A DNA stretch of 64,000 nt, from contig NZ_AP024371.1 of NCBI RefSeq assembly GCF_019668505.1, positions 124,001-188,000 of the forward strand, given 5' to 3'. The position numbers and the translations under genes were made by a program. Shown here one piece after another: positions 1 to 10,174 of this stretch. The notes under the pieces are model-generated. The model was not told the origin of the DNA. It saw nothing but the letters and a program-made list of their open reading frames with translations, and did no database searches. Numbering within the stretch: the stretch's first letter is position 1; the number at the start of each line of letters is the position of its first letter. The stretch comes from Borrelia miyamotoi (GTDB taxonomy: Bacteria; Spirochaetota; Spirochaetia; Borreliales; Borreliaceae).

Positions 1-343
1 TATAGCCACTTGAAAGCTCAACCAACACCTTACCTTTAAGCACTTTTTTATTTGCAATATACTCATCAACCTTATCTTGCAAATTAAGAGAATCAAGCTT
101 TGTAACACTAAGAACTAATCCCAACTCTCCCCCTATCTTCGTAACTATTGCATTAAGTTTGTTCCCAACACTTGGAATGGTTTCAAATTCATCAATTCTA
201 ATAAAACCTTCAGACTTATAACCAATATCTACAAGCACATAATCTTTCATGATATTTATAACAACACCAGCAACATTACTACCCAGTTCTATTTTTTCAA
301 GAACCTTTAGATAATTTTCTTGTAAATCTTCTTGATTTTCCAT
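1..343 (-). CDS. rpsA: 30S ribosomal protein S1 (N-terminal part, runs off the window)
   Basis: The first 114 codons of an S1-domain protein are visible, from an ATG at 343 with an upstream AGAGGTGAGG ribosome-binding site. The frame contains S1/OB-fold-like strands such as GVVINIMKDYVLVDIGYKSEG and is open to the window edge. Ribosomal protein S1 binds mRNA on the 30S subunit through repeated S1 domains; only the first repeat and the start of the second can be present here. It lies 13 bp downstream of the cytidylate kinase gene on the same strand, and cmk-rpsA is a classic bacterial pairing. The rest of the gene lies outside the window. Confidence 0.88.
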   Translation of the reverse strand, partial: MENQEDLQENYLKVLEKIELGSNVAGVVINIMKDYVLVDIGYKSEGFIRIDEFETIPSVGNKLNAIVTKIGGELGLVLSVTKLDSLNLQDKVDEYIANKKVLKGKVLVELSSGY

Positions 344-356
344 CCTCACCTCTCTA

Positions 357-1013
357 TCACTTTTTTTTCAAATTAAATGTCCTTATGATAATATCACATA
401 CATCGTCTAAGCATTTATAACTCGTATCTATATAAAAAACTTCTTTGGCTAGTTTCAATTTACCATACTCTTTATTTTGATCAATTTTATCTCGCCTCTC
501 AAGTGCATGTTCTAATTCATTTAAAGCCACATCCCCATCTCTTTGATTATACCGCCTTAAAGCCCGAACTTTCACGGAAGCATCAAGATATACCTTAACC
601 CTAGCTTCTGGAAAAATTACCGTAGTAATATCCCTACCCTCTATTATATAATCATCATCCTTCAATTTAACTAGTTCTCTTAATTTTTTATTCACAAACT
701 TCCTAACACCCATATAAGAAGAATAAAGAGAAACCTGAAGATCTATCTTTTCATTTAAAATATGATTTATAACATTTATACCATTAAGTAAAAAATCAAC
801 ACCATCAAATTTAACATCATTTTGTGATATAAGTTCCAAAATTTTGCTCTCACTAAGCAAATCATACTCGTTTAAAGTAAACCTTTGAGCAATTAAAGTT
901 ATTATTCTATAAAAATAACCAGAACTAATAAACCTAAAACCTAATCTAATCCCTAATTCTTTCGCAACCGAACTTTTTCCTGAAGCAGAAGGGCCATCAA
1001 TTGCTATTATCAC
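357..1013 (-). CDS. cmk: Cytidylate kinase
   Basis: 218 residues, the normal size for a CMP/dCMP kinase, which makes CDP from CMP and ATP in pyrimidine salvage. The N-terminus has the P-loop GPSASGKSS at about residues 7-15, and an EGRDITTVIFP segment at about 125 matches the conserved nucleotide-binding region of Cmk. The start is GTG at 1013, preceded by a strong GGGGGGAG site six bases upstream. The first 17 bp overlap the end of the upstream pseudouridine synthase gene, and rpsA follows, so the three are probably co-transcribed. Confidence 0.93.
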   Translation of the reverse strand: MIIAIDGPSASGKSSVAKELGIRLGFRFISSGYFYRIITLIAQRFTLNEYDLLSESKILELISQNDVKFDGVDFLLNGINVINHILNEKIDLQVSLYSSYMGVRKFVNKKLRELVKLKDDDYIIEGRDITTVIFPEARVKVYLDASVKVRALRRYNQRDGDVALNELEHALERRDKIDQNKEYGKLKLAKEVFYIDTSYKCLDDVCDIIIRTFNLKKK

Positions 1014-1761
1014 TTAACACTCCCCCCAAAAGCTGTGCCTTCAATCTATTAATTTTAGCTAAAGAAAGAACTTTAATTTGTCCCTCCTTTAAATTATCTA
1101 ATTTAATATTACCTATTCTAATTCTGTGAATTTTCTTCAAAAAAATATTCTTACTTAAAAAAACTTTCCTAATTTCCCTATTTTTACCTTCCGTTAAAAC
1201 CAACCTAACAGAACTATCACCAAGCATTACATAAGATTTTAACTTAAAAATTTCCCTTTCTATCTTTACTCCACGTTTAAAATTAATAAGCAAATCCTCA
1301 TTAATAGCCTTTTTTGACTCAACAATATACTCTTTCTCAACTTCCCTCATTGGATGCAAAATACCATTTGCAAACCAGCCATCATTAGTGAAAAGTAAAA
1401 GCCCAGAACTTTTAAAATCAAGTCTACCAACTGAGAATAAACGTTCCTTAAACAAAGGTTGGACTAAAGATATTGCCAACTTTCTTCCATTTGGATCAAA
1501 ATTAGAACACAAATAATTTTTAGGCTTATGCAGCGCTATATAAATCTTACTCTCAATTTTGGAAACTCTCCTAAAAACAAATATCTGATCCTTACACTTT
1601 ACCCTATCACCTAAGAACACTTTATCCCCAAGCTTCGCAAAACTGCCATTTATTCTGACAAGATTTTTTCTTATGAGATCTTCACAAAATCTTCTAGAGC
1701 CTATACCCTTATCTGCTAAAAAAACATGAACCCTAAGCCCTTTGCTGTTCATATTTATCAA
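997..1761 (-). CDS. RsuA/RluB-family rRNA pseudouridine synthase
   Basis: About 254 residues. An S4 RNA-binding domain (roughly residues 9-55, RVHVFLADKGIGSRR) is followed by a pseudouridine synthase domain with the family motif GRLDFKSSGLLLFTND; D115 in GRLD is the expected catalytic aspartate. Such enzymes isomerise a specific uridine in rRNA. Whether it is RluB- or RsuA-like cannot be settled from motifs. The TTG at 1761 has an AAGGG site at good spacing; an ATG at 1752 is the alternative. It overlaps the flanking cmk and scpA genes slightly, indicating one operon. Confidence 0.87.
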   Translation of the reverse strand: MINMNSKGLRVHVFLADKGIGSRRFCEDLIRKNLVRINGSFAKLGDKVFLGDRVKCKDQIFVFRRVSKIESKIYIALHKPKNYLCSNFDPNGRKLAISLVQPLFKERLFSVGRLDFKSSGLLLFTNDGWFANGILHPMREVEKEYIVESKKAINEDLLINFKRGVKIEREIFKLKSYVMLGDSSVRLVLTEGKNREIRKVFLSKNIFLKKIHRIRIGNIKLDNLKEGQIKVLSLAKINRLKAQLLGGVLSDNSN

Positions 1762-2509
1762 TACTTCTTCCCTTTCTTAAAACTAGCTTACCATCCACAT
1801 AAACTATGTCTATAACATCTAACATTTTATATTCAAGGACAACTAAGAAATAACAAAATCGGTCAAAAAAATAACACTTATCACCAGGGTCCAACAAAAA
1901 CTCAAAAATAAAATTATCTTCCTTAGCTAAAATAGAAATAACTCTTGTTTTTTTATCTAAAATTCTAGCATCATATGTACCTAAAATAACATTAGACCTT
2001 TTAGTATTACATAAAATATCATCGTTCTTTTTGCTTATCCTTGATGACCTCCTGACTCTACACTTAAAGGCTTTAATTTCAGATACACAACTCTGAAGAC
2101 TATCCACACTTTCCACAAAGAAACTATTTTTGCGAAAAAAAGGAACCTTAGATGCACTTAAATACACACCATCTTTCAAATTCTGACTCTTGGCCTTAAA
2201 TTTCTCATACTTTTCACTAAAACTTATTAATTTCCTCACTACTGCCCTTTCAACTAGCTTTTTATCTCTTAACTTTACTGGATAAAAAATTTGTGTCTTT
2301 AAATAAAGCAAACTAGTCGCAAAAGAATAAAATCTAATTAACTCTTTAACATCCATTTCAAGACTATCAGAAAATATTAAAAAATCTTCTATTATTTTAT
2401 TTAAACTAAAAGCCTTTAAAAGATCTCTCCTACGTACTATATAATCAAAAAAACTCTCTATTTTACCTTTAAAATCACCACAAACAATCAAATAATCATC
2501 TAAACTCAC
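1733..2509 (-). CDS. scpA: ScpA-like segregation and condensation protein
   Basis: About 258 residues from the GTG at 2509. That start has an AAAGG site eight bases upstream and lies just after the recA stop, whereas the longest open frame (to 2578) would overlap recA by 65 bp. From this start the protein begins MSLDDYLIVCGDFKGKIES, matching the ScpA N-terminal pattern in which F-x-G-x-(L/I) precedes a helix. LLYLKTQIFYP at about residue 90 matches the ScpA segment LLEIKSRMLLP. ScpA is the kleisin that bridges SMC heads in chromosome condensation. The family assignment is fairly good but the protein is divergent. No scpB is seen nearby. Confidence 0.7.
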   Translation of the reverse strand: MSLDDYLIVCGDFKGKIESFFDYIVRRRDLLKAFSLNKIIEDFLIFSDSLEMDVKELIRFYSFATSLLYLKTQIFYPVKLRDKKLVERAVVRKLISFSEKYEKFKAKSQNLKDGVYLSASKVPFFRKNSFFVESVDSLQSCVSEIKAFKCRVRRSSRISKKNDDILCNTKRSNVILGTYDARILDKKTRVISILAKEDNFIFEFLLDPGDKCYFFDRFCYFLVVLEYKMLDVIDIVYVDGKLVLRKGRSIDKYEQQRA

Positions 2510-2513
2510 TATT

Positions 2514-3605
2514 CTAGCCTTTATCTTTTTCAACATTAAGCATACCAACTTCAGAAAAATCTTGATTGAGACCTTCAAAAATTATCTTTCTAAGCTTACT
2601 CTCAAGTTTATTAGTAAGTTCTTTTTCTTTAATGAGATAATTCACAGCACTCTCTCTACCTTGTCCTAATTTATCATTTCCCATAGAATACCAAGAACCT
2701 GTTTTCTGTATTAAATTATACTTAATTGAAGCATCCAATATACTTGCTTCACGAGAAATACCTTTCCCAAAATAAATTACAAGCTCTACCTTACGAAAAG
2801 GAGGAGCTACCTTATTCTTTACAACCTTAACTCTTATTTTGTTTCCAATAACATCATCTGCAGAAGTTCCTGTTACTTGCTCAATCTTCCTAACTTCAAG
2901 ACGAAGAGAAGAATAAAATTTTAAAGCATTCCCTCCGGTAGTAGTCTCTGGATTGCCAAACATAACACCAATTTTCATTCTTATTTGATTAATAAACATA
3001 ATACAAGTATTAGATTTTGAAAGTATACCAGTAATCTTCCTTAAAGCCTTACTCATTAATCTTGCTTGAAGACCAATCTGAGAATCTCCCATCTCTCCAT
3101 CAATCTCTGCCTGTGGTGTCAAAGCTGCAACAGAATCAATAACAATTAAATCAACTCCACCACTCCTAATTAAATACTCAGCAATTTCAAGAGCTTGCTC
3201 ACCTGTATCAGGCTGACTAAGCCAAAGTTCATCAATATTAACACCTAAAGCTTTTGCATAAACAGGATCAAGAGCATGCTCAGCATCAATAAAAGCTGCT
3301 ATCCCACCACTCTTCTGAACTTCAGCAATTGCTTGAAGAGTTAAAGTAGTCTTACCAGAAGATTCAGGACCGAAAATTTCTACTATTCTTCCCATTGGAT
3401 ATCCCCCAACACCAATTGCCTCATCAAGTAAAATAGAACCACTGGATATGCTCTTTATACCCTTGCCTACAGGAGATTCTCCCATCTTGATAAGACTTCC
3501 TTTGCCAAAATCCTTTTCTATCTGAACCCTAACAAGCTCAATAGCTTTTTCTCTACTTAATCTGTCATCTAAAGAATTATCTATTTTATCTTTTAATTTT
3601 GACAT
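2514..3605 (-). CDS. recA: RecA recombinase
   Basis: 363 residues from the ATG at 3605 (MSKLKDK), which has an AAAAGGAG site close upstream; a longer frame begins six codons earlier without support. Walker A is GPESSGKT at about 79-86, and [22 protein letters not shown] and the L2-region [19 protein letters not shown] are all present. RecA polymerises on single-stranded DNA for strand exchange and repair. The gene is uninterrupted and full length. scpA follows within 5 bp and the GreA fusion gene precedes by 10 bp. Confidence 0.97.
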   Translation of the reverse strand: MSKLKDKIDNSLDDRLSREKAIELVRVQIEKDFGKGSLIKMGESPVGKGIKSISSGSILLDEAIGVGGYPMGRIVEIFGPESSGKTTLTLQAIAEVQKSGGIAAFIDAEHALDPVYAKALGVNIDELWLSQPDTGEQALEIAEYLIRSGGVDLIVIDSVAALTPQAEIDGEMGDSQIGLQARLMSKALRKITGILSKSNTCIMFINQIRMKIGVMFGNPETTTGGNALKFYSSLRLEVRKIEQVTGTSADDVIGNKIRVKVVKNKVAPPFRKVELVIYFGKGISREASILDASIKYNLIQKTGSWYSMGNDKLGQGRESAVNYLIKEKELTNKLESKLRKIIFEGLNQDFSEVGMLNVEKDKG

Positions 3606-3615
3606 CTTACTCCTT

Positions 3616-6318
3616 TTAATCAATTTTGGCAGGTTCTATTTTTTTAACATGATATCTAAAATGAGTATTATTTATTACAAAATCAAGATTGTCCCCTTCT
3701 TTTGCATCTAATAAATTCTCTCCAAAAGGAGATTTATAAGATATAATACCTTCATCAGGATTTGATTCCCAAGGTCCAAATATCAAATAAAACTCTTCTT
3801 TTTCAGTATCTTTATTAATCATAGTAACCTTTGTTCCAAACCCAACAACAGAACTTTGAAGCTCTTTAATATCAACAACTTTTGCAACATCTATTTCTGA
3901 CATAAGAAAATTTAATCTTTTTGTTAAGAATTGCTGTCTTTCCTTTGCCGAATGATACTCTGCATTTTCTTTTAAATCACCAAGCTCACGCGCCTTACCA
4001 ATTTCCTTAGAATTCTCCGGTATTTCTACATCCTTTAAATACTGCAATTCCTTTTGCTTTTTACTAAGAGAACTTAAAATAGTTAAAAATCCTATCTCAA
4101 CTTTATCTCCTGCAAATTGCATTTTCTCATCTTCAAATTCAATATCACCAAACACAGTTCTTATTGCAGATTTAATATGTAAGAGATCCTTTGGAGGAAA
4201 ATCTCTTATATAAAAACACGTCATATATACCCTTTTGGCAAGTTCTTCATCCATGACTTTACTTAAAACAATATTAAGGTATTTATCCTTAATCAAAAGA
4301 TTAATTACCATCTTATAAATTCTCTTATTAGCAACAGAATTATTTTTATTATTAATCTTGACAACACTGCCTGTTAAAATCTTGATTAAACTTACTAACA
4401 ACTCTGAATCAGAATAATCCAAATTTAATGAATAAACAGTATAATGCTTTAAAATCCAAATATAAGCATCCTTATAGATTTTATAATTTTTTATAACATA
4501 ATTAAAAAGCTGTTCGATTTCTTTTACATCTTCCTTGTAAAGAGAATCTATCAATTTTTTATTAATATAATAAGGAAAAAGCTGTTTATAATAATCAACC
4601 CAATCAATCAACTCTTCTTTAATTAAAGATACCAACTCTTTTTTAATCTCCGCATTCAAAATTGAATCAAAAAGATCGACTATATTTTTGGAATATTCTC
4701 TTAAGAGAACCTCCAAGTTAATATCTTTTTCAATATTAACTTTCAACGCAATGCCACTCTCAGAGTTTTTTAAAGATTTAAGTATTACATAAGAACTTAT
4801 AACATAATGATCAACCTTTGTAAAATTATTAACATAAATTAAAAAATAATTAAGCATTTCCTCTTCAATATGCCAATCCTTTATAACACCACCTGCTGTA
4901 CAATAGTGCATAAAAATTTCATATCTTTTGTAAAAATCTTTTTCTATTTTAAACTTATCATAAACTTTTTCATTAAAGTTAGAAGCCCTCTCATTATACA
5001 TATAAAAGTCAGCTTTTCCAGATGCCATAACAAAATGAGGATTATCTCTTAAAATTTGCTTAGCTTTCACACTCCAAGCATTCCACGCGCTCTTAGTCAT
5101 CAAACTTGGAACAAGTTCTCTTTTAATTCCTTTAAGATCAATTGACTTATAACTTTTAATAATTACTCTTAAGGCCCATTCAATATCTTTCTTTAAACTC
5201 TCTACAAGCTCTTCTTTTGGCTTAATCGCCTTTAAAACCCTAATATTTTCTTTTTCAAGAGGAGCTAAAGCAGAAATAGCCATATCAAAACTAATAAAAT
5301 GTCCACGCTTAGAAACAAAATCAACCACAATCCCTTGTTCATTTACATCCTTAACTATTCCTACAAACCAAGTCTGATGATATACAAAATTGCCTTTAGC
5401 AAAAAATAAATACTTTTCAAAATCAGAATAAACATCAACAAAATTTTTATCTAAGTTTTCGATATCAGATTTTTCAAGGTATTCCCCAATATTTTTAATA
5501 TCCTTATATTTTTCTCTTAAAAAAATAACTAAATTTTCTCTTGCTTTCTGATTTTTATGGTCAAGCTTTAAAATTCCCTTTAAAATTTCTATTGTTTCAT
5601 CAACATTTCCACTTACAGAATAATGCTCATATAAATCTTCATAAAGAACCACAGCTTTCTTAAAACCAAGTTCTTTTTCAACTTTCTGAAGTATTAGAAG
5701 AAAAGAATCAAAATCATCAGAAGTATATCGAATCAATTTAGACCATATTTCTCTAATGCCTGACATTTGTTTTTTATCAATAAAACGATAAATGGCTTTT
5801 CTAAAAAAATATATTGATTTTTGCAAATCAATATTCTCATAATGCATAGCAAGTTGCCTTACAAATACAGTATCATCAACATCAGCTTCAACAATACGAA
5901 TCCAAATATCTGGTAATTTCTCATTCTCGTTATTTTGCGAATATATCTTTGCAAGCGTGTAAAGTGCATGCTTATTTTCAGAAGTTAAAAGCATCTTATG
6001 ACATATATGTTCAACAAGAGACCACCTCAAATTTTGAGAAAACAAGTCCAAAACCGTAAGCAAACTCATATCATTAAGTGGCCTTCTACTATATATAAGC
6101 ATGCCTGAAATATAAAGACCAGCAATACTCTTCTTGACATCCTTTAAATGTTTACCACAAATATCTAAAGCTTCCTCTGTTAAATTTTCAGAAATTATAT
6201 TATCTATTAACTCATCCAATTCTCTTATCTTTGCAAGAGAATAATTATTAACAACTATTCTTGTCCACTTATCCTCTTGCAAGATATTATCCAATCTTTC
6301 TATAGTAGTGTTAGACAT
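3616..6318 (-). CDS. greA: GreA transcript-cleavage factor fused to a ~740-residue N-terminal region
   Basis: 900 residues against about 160 for ordinary GreA. Only the last 160 or so are GreA: a coiled-coil tip with [15 protein letters not shown] (standard tip GDLxENAEYHAAKE) and a C-terminal FKBP-like part containing [11 protein letters not shown] and GDNLDFVI. GreA enters the RNA polymerase secondary channel and stimulates cleavage of backtracked transcripts. The long N-terminus is helical and TPR-like. Around residues 310-350 there is a small beta-rich stretch ([19 protein letters not shown]) that resembles a CarD/Tudor-type fold; that is a guess. Similar GreA fusions are known in spirochaetes and chlamydiae. 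The start ATG has AGGAGAG upstream. Confidence 0.9.
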   Translation of the reverse strand: MSNTTIERLDNILQEDKWTRIVVNNYSLAKIRELDELIDNIISENLTEEALDICGKHLKDVKKSIAGLYISGMLIYSRRPLNDMSLLTVLDLFSQNLRWSLVEHICHKMLLTSENKHALYTLAKIYSQNNENEKLPDIWIRIVEADVDDTVFVRQLAMHYENIDLQKSIYFFRKAIYRFIDKKQMSGIREIWSKLIRYTSDDFDSFLLILQKVEKELGFKKAVVLYEDLYEHYSVSGNVDETIEILKGILKLDHKNQKARENLVIFLREKYKDIKNIGEYLEKSDIENLDKNFVDVYSDFEKYLFFAKGNFVYHQTWFVGIVKDVNEQGIVVDFVSKRGHFISFDMAISALAPLEKENIRVLKAIKPKEELVESLKKDIEWALRVIIKSYKSIDLKGIKRELVPSLMTKSAWNAWSVKAKQILRDNPHFVMASGKADFYMYNERASNFNEKVYDKFKIEKDFYKRYEIFMHYCTAGGVIKDWHIEEEMLNYFLIYVNNFTKVDHYVISSYVILKSLKNSESGIALKVNIEKDINLEVLLREYSKNIVDLFDSILNAEIKKELVSLIKEELIDWVDYYKQLFPYYINKKLIDSLYKEDVKEIEQLFNYVIKNYKIYKDAYIWILKHYTVYSLNLDYSDSELLVSLIKILTGSVVKINNKNNSVANKRIYKMVINLLIKDKYLNIVLSKVMDEELAKRVYMTCFYIRDFPPKDLLHIKSAIRTVFGDIEFEDEKMQFAGDKVEIGFLTILSSLSKKQKELQYLKDVEIPENSKEIGKARELGDLKENAEYHSAKERQQFLTKRLNFLMSEIDVAKVVDIKELQSSVVGFGTKVTMINKDTEKEEFYLIFGPWESNPDEGIISYKSPFGENLLDAKEGDNLDFVINNTHFRYHVKKIEPAKID

Positions 6319-6353
6319 TCAACTCTCCTAATACCAATTTTATTAAAACCAAA

Positions 6354-7298
6354 CTAATTGACATACTGCTGATATATTCCTATATCTATTTCTTTAATAT
6401 AAGATAAAATTTCATCAATTCGGACACGATCTTCTTTTATCCTTACATAATGATCAATAAGCCAAAAATATTTATTGATAAGCCTTGGAAGCAATATGCT
6501 CTCATTTATTGATCTATAAGACTTCTCCTTAAGCTCATTACGCAAGCTATAAACAGACTGCTTTAAATGACCAAGCTCAATAGGCCTTAATTCTCTTTTT
6601 ATATTAAACACACCATTTAATGCACCATAAACGGGTATCCACTCCTTAATAAGGGTATCAGAAATATTCCTATCACTCTTAATAGCTTCTATTAACTTAA
6701 GTATCATCTCAGATTCAAGTGCATCTATATCTATCTTTTGAGGATTAATAAAAAAAGCCTCTCTAAATAATACTTTAGCCTCTTTAATTTCATCAATAAG
6801 AGCATAAGAATCAGCAAGCTCAGCAACTACATCTGCATTTTCTTTCGCATCGCCTAATATCTGCAAAAAAACTGCTATAGCCCTCTCATAATTTCCCATT
6901 CCCTTATAAGACTTAGCAATCTTTATCAAAATATCTAAATTTTCTGGTTGTAATTTATATATATCTTTATATATAGTTAAGCATAATTGAAATACAAAAT
7001 ACTTAATTGAGTTCCGGCCTTGAATAAAATCAAAATTCATCTTTTTTAAATATCTTCTAGCAAAATTATTCCACTCTCTTATTAAAAACTCAGCCTTTTC
7101 ATAGTCTTTATCTATCCGGTCAAGGCTTTCAACCTGGCCACTCCAATATACAGAACTTTTTAAAGCCGTTAAAACCTCAATATTATCAAAATCAAGAGAA
7201 TGTGCTTCTTCTGATTTCATTAAGGCTGTTTTAAAATCACCTTTCCTGAAACTTAAATAAACATCCTTGATTAATTCCGCGATTTTTTCTGATGACAC
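6354..7298 (-). CDS. TPR-repeat protein of unknown function
   Basis: 314 residues, no signal peptide and no membrane segment, so probably cytoplasmic. Helical repeats fit the tetratricopeptide pattern, for example KSYKGMGNYERAIAVFLQIL at about residues 130-150 followed by ELADSYALIDEIKEAKVLFREAF. The start is a GTG at 7298 with GTAGGA just upstream. It precedes the GreA fusion gene by 35 bp on the same strand. Both proteins contain TPR-like helices, so they may be functionally related, but nothing in the sequence gives a specific role. Confidence 0.75.
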   Translation of the reverse strand: MSSEKIAELIKDVYLSFRKGDFKTALMKSEEAHSLDFDNIEVLTALKSSVYWSGQVESLDRIDKDYEKAEFLIREWNNFARRYLKKMNFDFIQGRNSIKYFVFQLCLTIYKDIYKLQPENLDILIKIAKSYKGMGNYERAIAVFLQILGDAKENADVVAELADSYALIDEIKEAKVLFREAFFINPQKIDIDALESEMILKLIEAIKSDRNISDTLIKEWIPVYGALNGVFNIKRELRPIELGHLKQSVYSLRNELKEKSYRSINESILLPRLINKYFWLIDHYVRIKEDRVRIDEILSYIKEIDIGIYQQYVN

Positions 7299-7434
7299 AT
7301 TCCTACCACTTTAAAATATGTATAAATTCCAAATGAGTTTATATAATTATAACATTAATAAGTTTTTAGTCAAACCGGCCCCTTTAAAACAAAAAACAAT
7401 ATTCTATTTATTATTTTTTTAAGATAAAATTTAT

Positions 7435-8643
7435 GTGAAAAATATTCAAAATAATAATCATGAGGGTAACTTCAACTTTATGAAAATGGAACCTAATAAA
7501 CTTATTAACAAATCTATTCGCTATTATAACTCTCAGAGATACTCAGATGTAATAAAACTTTTAGAAAAGGAAATTTTCTTTTACAAGAATCACTATTTCT
7601 ATCATTATATTTTAGGAATATCTTATCTTAGAATAGGAAATTTAGGAAATGCTCAAACATATCTAAAGAAAGCTTATACTTTAAATCCAACAGAACCAGA
7701 TGTCAAGCAATCAATTGCAATACTACTGGCAGCCCAAGGCAAAGAAGACAAGGCTATACAGATATGGCTTAAAATGATAGAAGAAAATCAAGCAATAAAA
7801 CGATCAGAACTCTCTTTAGAAACCATTCGAAAAAATCCTATTCAAGGAACACTATTCCTGAATAAAAATAAACTATATGCCAAACTATTTCCTGAAATTA
7901 AAGTAAAAACAAGATACAACCTATCTCAATTAATAAAGTCCTTCACAATATCAAGCCTTGCATTCTTAGTAATAGCAATAATATTCTTATTTACATATTA
8001 TAAAGAAACAATTAAAATAACATTAAATGATTCTACCTCAAAAGAAAACAAATCTATAAACAATATTGCAGCATACATTGATGATATTAAAATAAATGAC
8101 AAAGAAAAAATTAAAAACCATGAAGGACAATTTGTATTCATACTTACTGAAACTGAAATCAAAAATTCATTTCAAAAGATAAAAACTTATCTAAAAAAAG
8201 GCAAAGATAATTTTGCAAGAATTGAAATAAATAAAATATTAAACTCAAATGCATCAGAATCAATTAAACTTAAAGCTAAAAATTTAGCAAGTTTTATCTC
8301 AAGACCAGACTTTATTACATTCAACGACTATTTATCTTTAAAAGAAATTCAAAATAACCCATCAATTTATTCAAATGTATATATAAAATGGTCAGGAATT
8401 ATAAACAATATTGAAAAGAAAGATAACATAACCTACTTTGACTTTTATGTCGGATATAACAAAAATACTCTTGAAGGAATAATAACAACAAAAACTACTT
8501 TTGATATCGACATTGATTTCAAAGACTCTGCTGAAATACTTGGCCAAATAGACTATAACTATAACACAAAAGAACTAACTCTAAATGCAATCACAATACG
8601 CAAAATAGAGAAAAAAAGAATTAATTTTATGACTAACAAATAA
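7435..8643 (+). CDS. TPR protein with one membrane segment, function unknown
   Basis: 402 residues. The N-terminal 110 or so residues carry TPR-type repeats (YHYILGISYLRIGNLGNAQT, then AIQIWLKMIEE). A single hydrophobic helix follows at about residues 168-186 (SSLAFLVIAIIFLFTYY), then a roughly 200-residue domain that would lie on the other side of the membrane. The frame opens with GTG at 7435; internal ATGs at 7480 and 7486 are alternatives, with a GAGGGT element upstream. It is divergent from the TPR gene at 6354-7298 and convergent with hisS. I do not recognise the C-terminal domain. Confidence 0.72.
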   Translation: MKNIQNNNHEGNFNFMKMEPNKLINKSIRYYNSQRYSDVIKLLEKEIFFYKNHYFYHYILGISYLRIGNLGNAQTYLKKAYTLNPTEPDVKQSIAILLAAQGKEDKAIQIWLKMIEENQAIKRSELSLETIRKNPIQGTLFLNKNKLYAKLFPEIKVKTRYNLSQLIKSFTISSLAFLVIAIIFLFTYYKETIKITLNDSTSKENKSINNIAAYIDDIKINDKEKIKNHEGQFVFILTETEIKNSFQKIKTYLKKGKDNFARIEINKILNSNASESIKLKAKNLASFISRPDFITFNDYLSLKEIQNNPSIYSNVYIKWSGIINNIEKKDNITYFDFYVGYNKNTLEGIITTKTTFDIDIDFKDSAEILGQIDYNYNTKELTLNAITIRKIEKKRINFMTNK

Positions 8644-8652
8644 AGCTATTAA

Positions 8653-8672
8653 AGCTTACATACTTTTAAGCT
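8653..8672. terminator. Weak hairpin between convergent genes
   Basis: A six-base inverted repeat (AGCTTA / TAAGCT, eight-base loop) lies between the TPR-membrane gene and hisS and is followed by a short A run on the plus strand. It overlaps the hisS stop codon. The stem is short and the T tract is poor on either strand, so its role as a terminator is doubtful. Confidence 0.25.
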
Positions 8673-10041
8673 AAAAAGGCGTGAACAAAAATTTGTCATT
8701 TCCTTTAACAAATTTTATAGCCTCATCAAAAGACAATAACAACTCTTCCTTTTTAGTTAAATCTCTTACCTTTATCTTATCTTCTTTATATTCCTCTTGC
8801 CCTATAAAAAATAAAAATCTTATAGCCTTATCAAGAGCATATTCTATTTGCTCCTTAATATTTTTACCATCCTTATTCTTTGGATATACCTCACAAGCAA
8901 TATTGTTTACCTTAGAATAATCATGTCTTCTAAATTTATCTGCAAGTTTATAATAATAATCTTGCAAACCAGAATCTATGTTAACAATTAATACCCTCGA
9001 ACTGGCTTTAACAACAAACAACTTAATGTAATTAAATTTGTCACTATCAATTATATTGTGAATCCTATCAACACCAAAAGAGCCCCCAACCCCTGAAACT
9101 TTTTGTAACGAGTTAGAAAATAAAGATAATAAATTATTGTATCTTCCACCACTACAAATACTTCCCATATCAATGCCTGTCATCTTAGCCTCAAATACAA
9201 GCCCGGTATAATAATCAAGTCCACGAACTATTTTAAGATTAAAGTTAAATGCATCCTGAATTCCCAATTCACTAAGATGTATAAAGATCTCTTCAATCCT
9301 TTTAATATCATTATTATGTTCTAAAATACCTTTTAATGTCTTCAATTTATCCCAAAAAGTCCCTTGTAAATTTATAAATTCTAATATTAAATCAACATGT
9401 TTTTCGCTTATCTGTAAAAGCAAATTTTCTCTCACATTCTCAATTCCTATCTTATCTAATTTATCTACATTTCTTAAAATAAAGACAGTAGCATCTTTTA
9501 ACCCCAATTTATCAATATAAGCTTTCAATATCCCAATGTGAGAAAAGTGGACAATAAACTTTCTATTAATACCTTCTATGAAATTTAAAAAAACATCTTC
9601 AAGCCCACAATAAACAACAGATAGAATCTCAGCATCACCACGAAAAGTATCCTCACCAACTATATCAAAATCAAACTGTAGAAATTCTCTATATCTACCC
9701 TTCTGAGGGGTTTCCCCCCTAAACACTCTTCCCAGTTGAGATCTTCTGAAAGGAAATTTAAGCTTATTTCTATTAGTAGCCATAAATCTTGCAAAAGGAA
9801 CCGTTAAATCAAAACGCATAGAAACATCTCTATCCCCATTATCTTTAAATCGATAGATTTGTTTCTCTATCTCATCCCCGCTTTTCCTTAATAAAAATTC
9901 AGAATACTCAAGAATAGGAGTATCCATCAAATCAAAATTATATGAAGCAAGAACACTATGTATTTGCCTTATAATATGAGTACGAATCAACGCTTCTTTT
10001 GGCAAGTAATCTCTAAACCCTTTTAAAGTTCTGACATCCAC
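8671..10041 (-). CDS. hisS: Histidyl-tRNA synthetase
   Basis: 456 residues, class II synthetase that charges tRNA-His. Motif 2 is seen around RGETPQKGRYREFLQFDFDI, the histidine-binding segment is RGLDYYTGLVFE, and RFDLTVPFARFMATNR is characteristic of HisRS. The C-terminus is an anticodon-binding domain. The start is GTG at 10041 with GAGG ten bases upstream; an ATG four bases downstream is out of frame. It is transcribed divergently from the penicillin-binding protein gene. Confidence 0.94.
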   Translation of the reverse strand: MDVRTLKGFRDYLPKEALIRTHIIRQIHSVLASYNFDLMDTPILEYSEFLLRKSGDEIEKQIYRFKDNGDRDVSMRFDLTVPFARFMATNRNKLKFPFRRSQLGRVFRGETPQKGRYREFLQFDFDIVGEDTFRGDAEILSVVYCGLEDVFLNFIEGINRKFIVHFSHIGILKAYIDKLGLKDATVFILRNVDKLDKIGIENVRENLLLQISEKHVDLILEFINLQGTFWDKLKTLKGILEHNNDIKRIEEIFIHLSELGIQDAFNFNLKIVRGLDYYTGLVFEAKMTGIDMGSICSGGRYNNLLSLFSNSLQKVSGVGGSFGVDRIHNIIDSDKFNYIKLFVVKASSRVLIVNIDSGLQDYYYKLADKFRRHDYSKVNNIACEVYPKNKDGKNIKEQIEYALDKAIRFLFFIGQEEYKEDKIKVRDLTKKEELLLSFDEAIKFVKGNDKFLFTPF

Positions 10042-10174
10042 TATATTTAAACCTCTACTAATTTAAAATTCAATCTTTTCATAATATAATATTATAAATA
10101 TGAGAAGAAATTAATCAAACATTAATCTTAAACTGTTAAATATTTATTACTTATAAGGAGCACCTAAATACTTA

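Noticed and set aside
2514-3605. Possible decay of recA, since recA inactivation has been described in a relapsing-fever species
   Set aside because: The gene is uninterrupted, full length and keeps the Walker A and L2 motifs.
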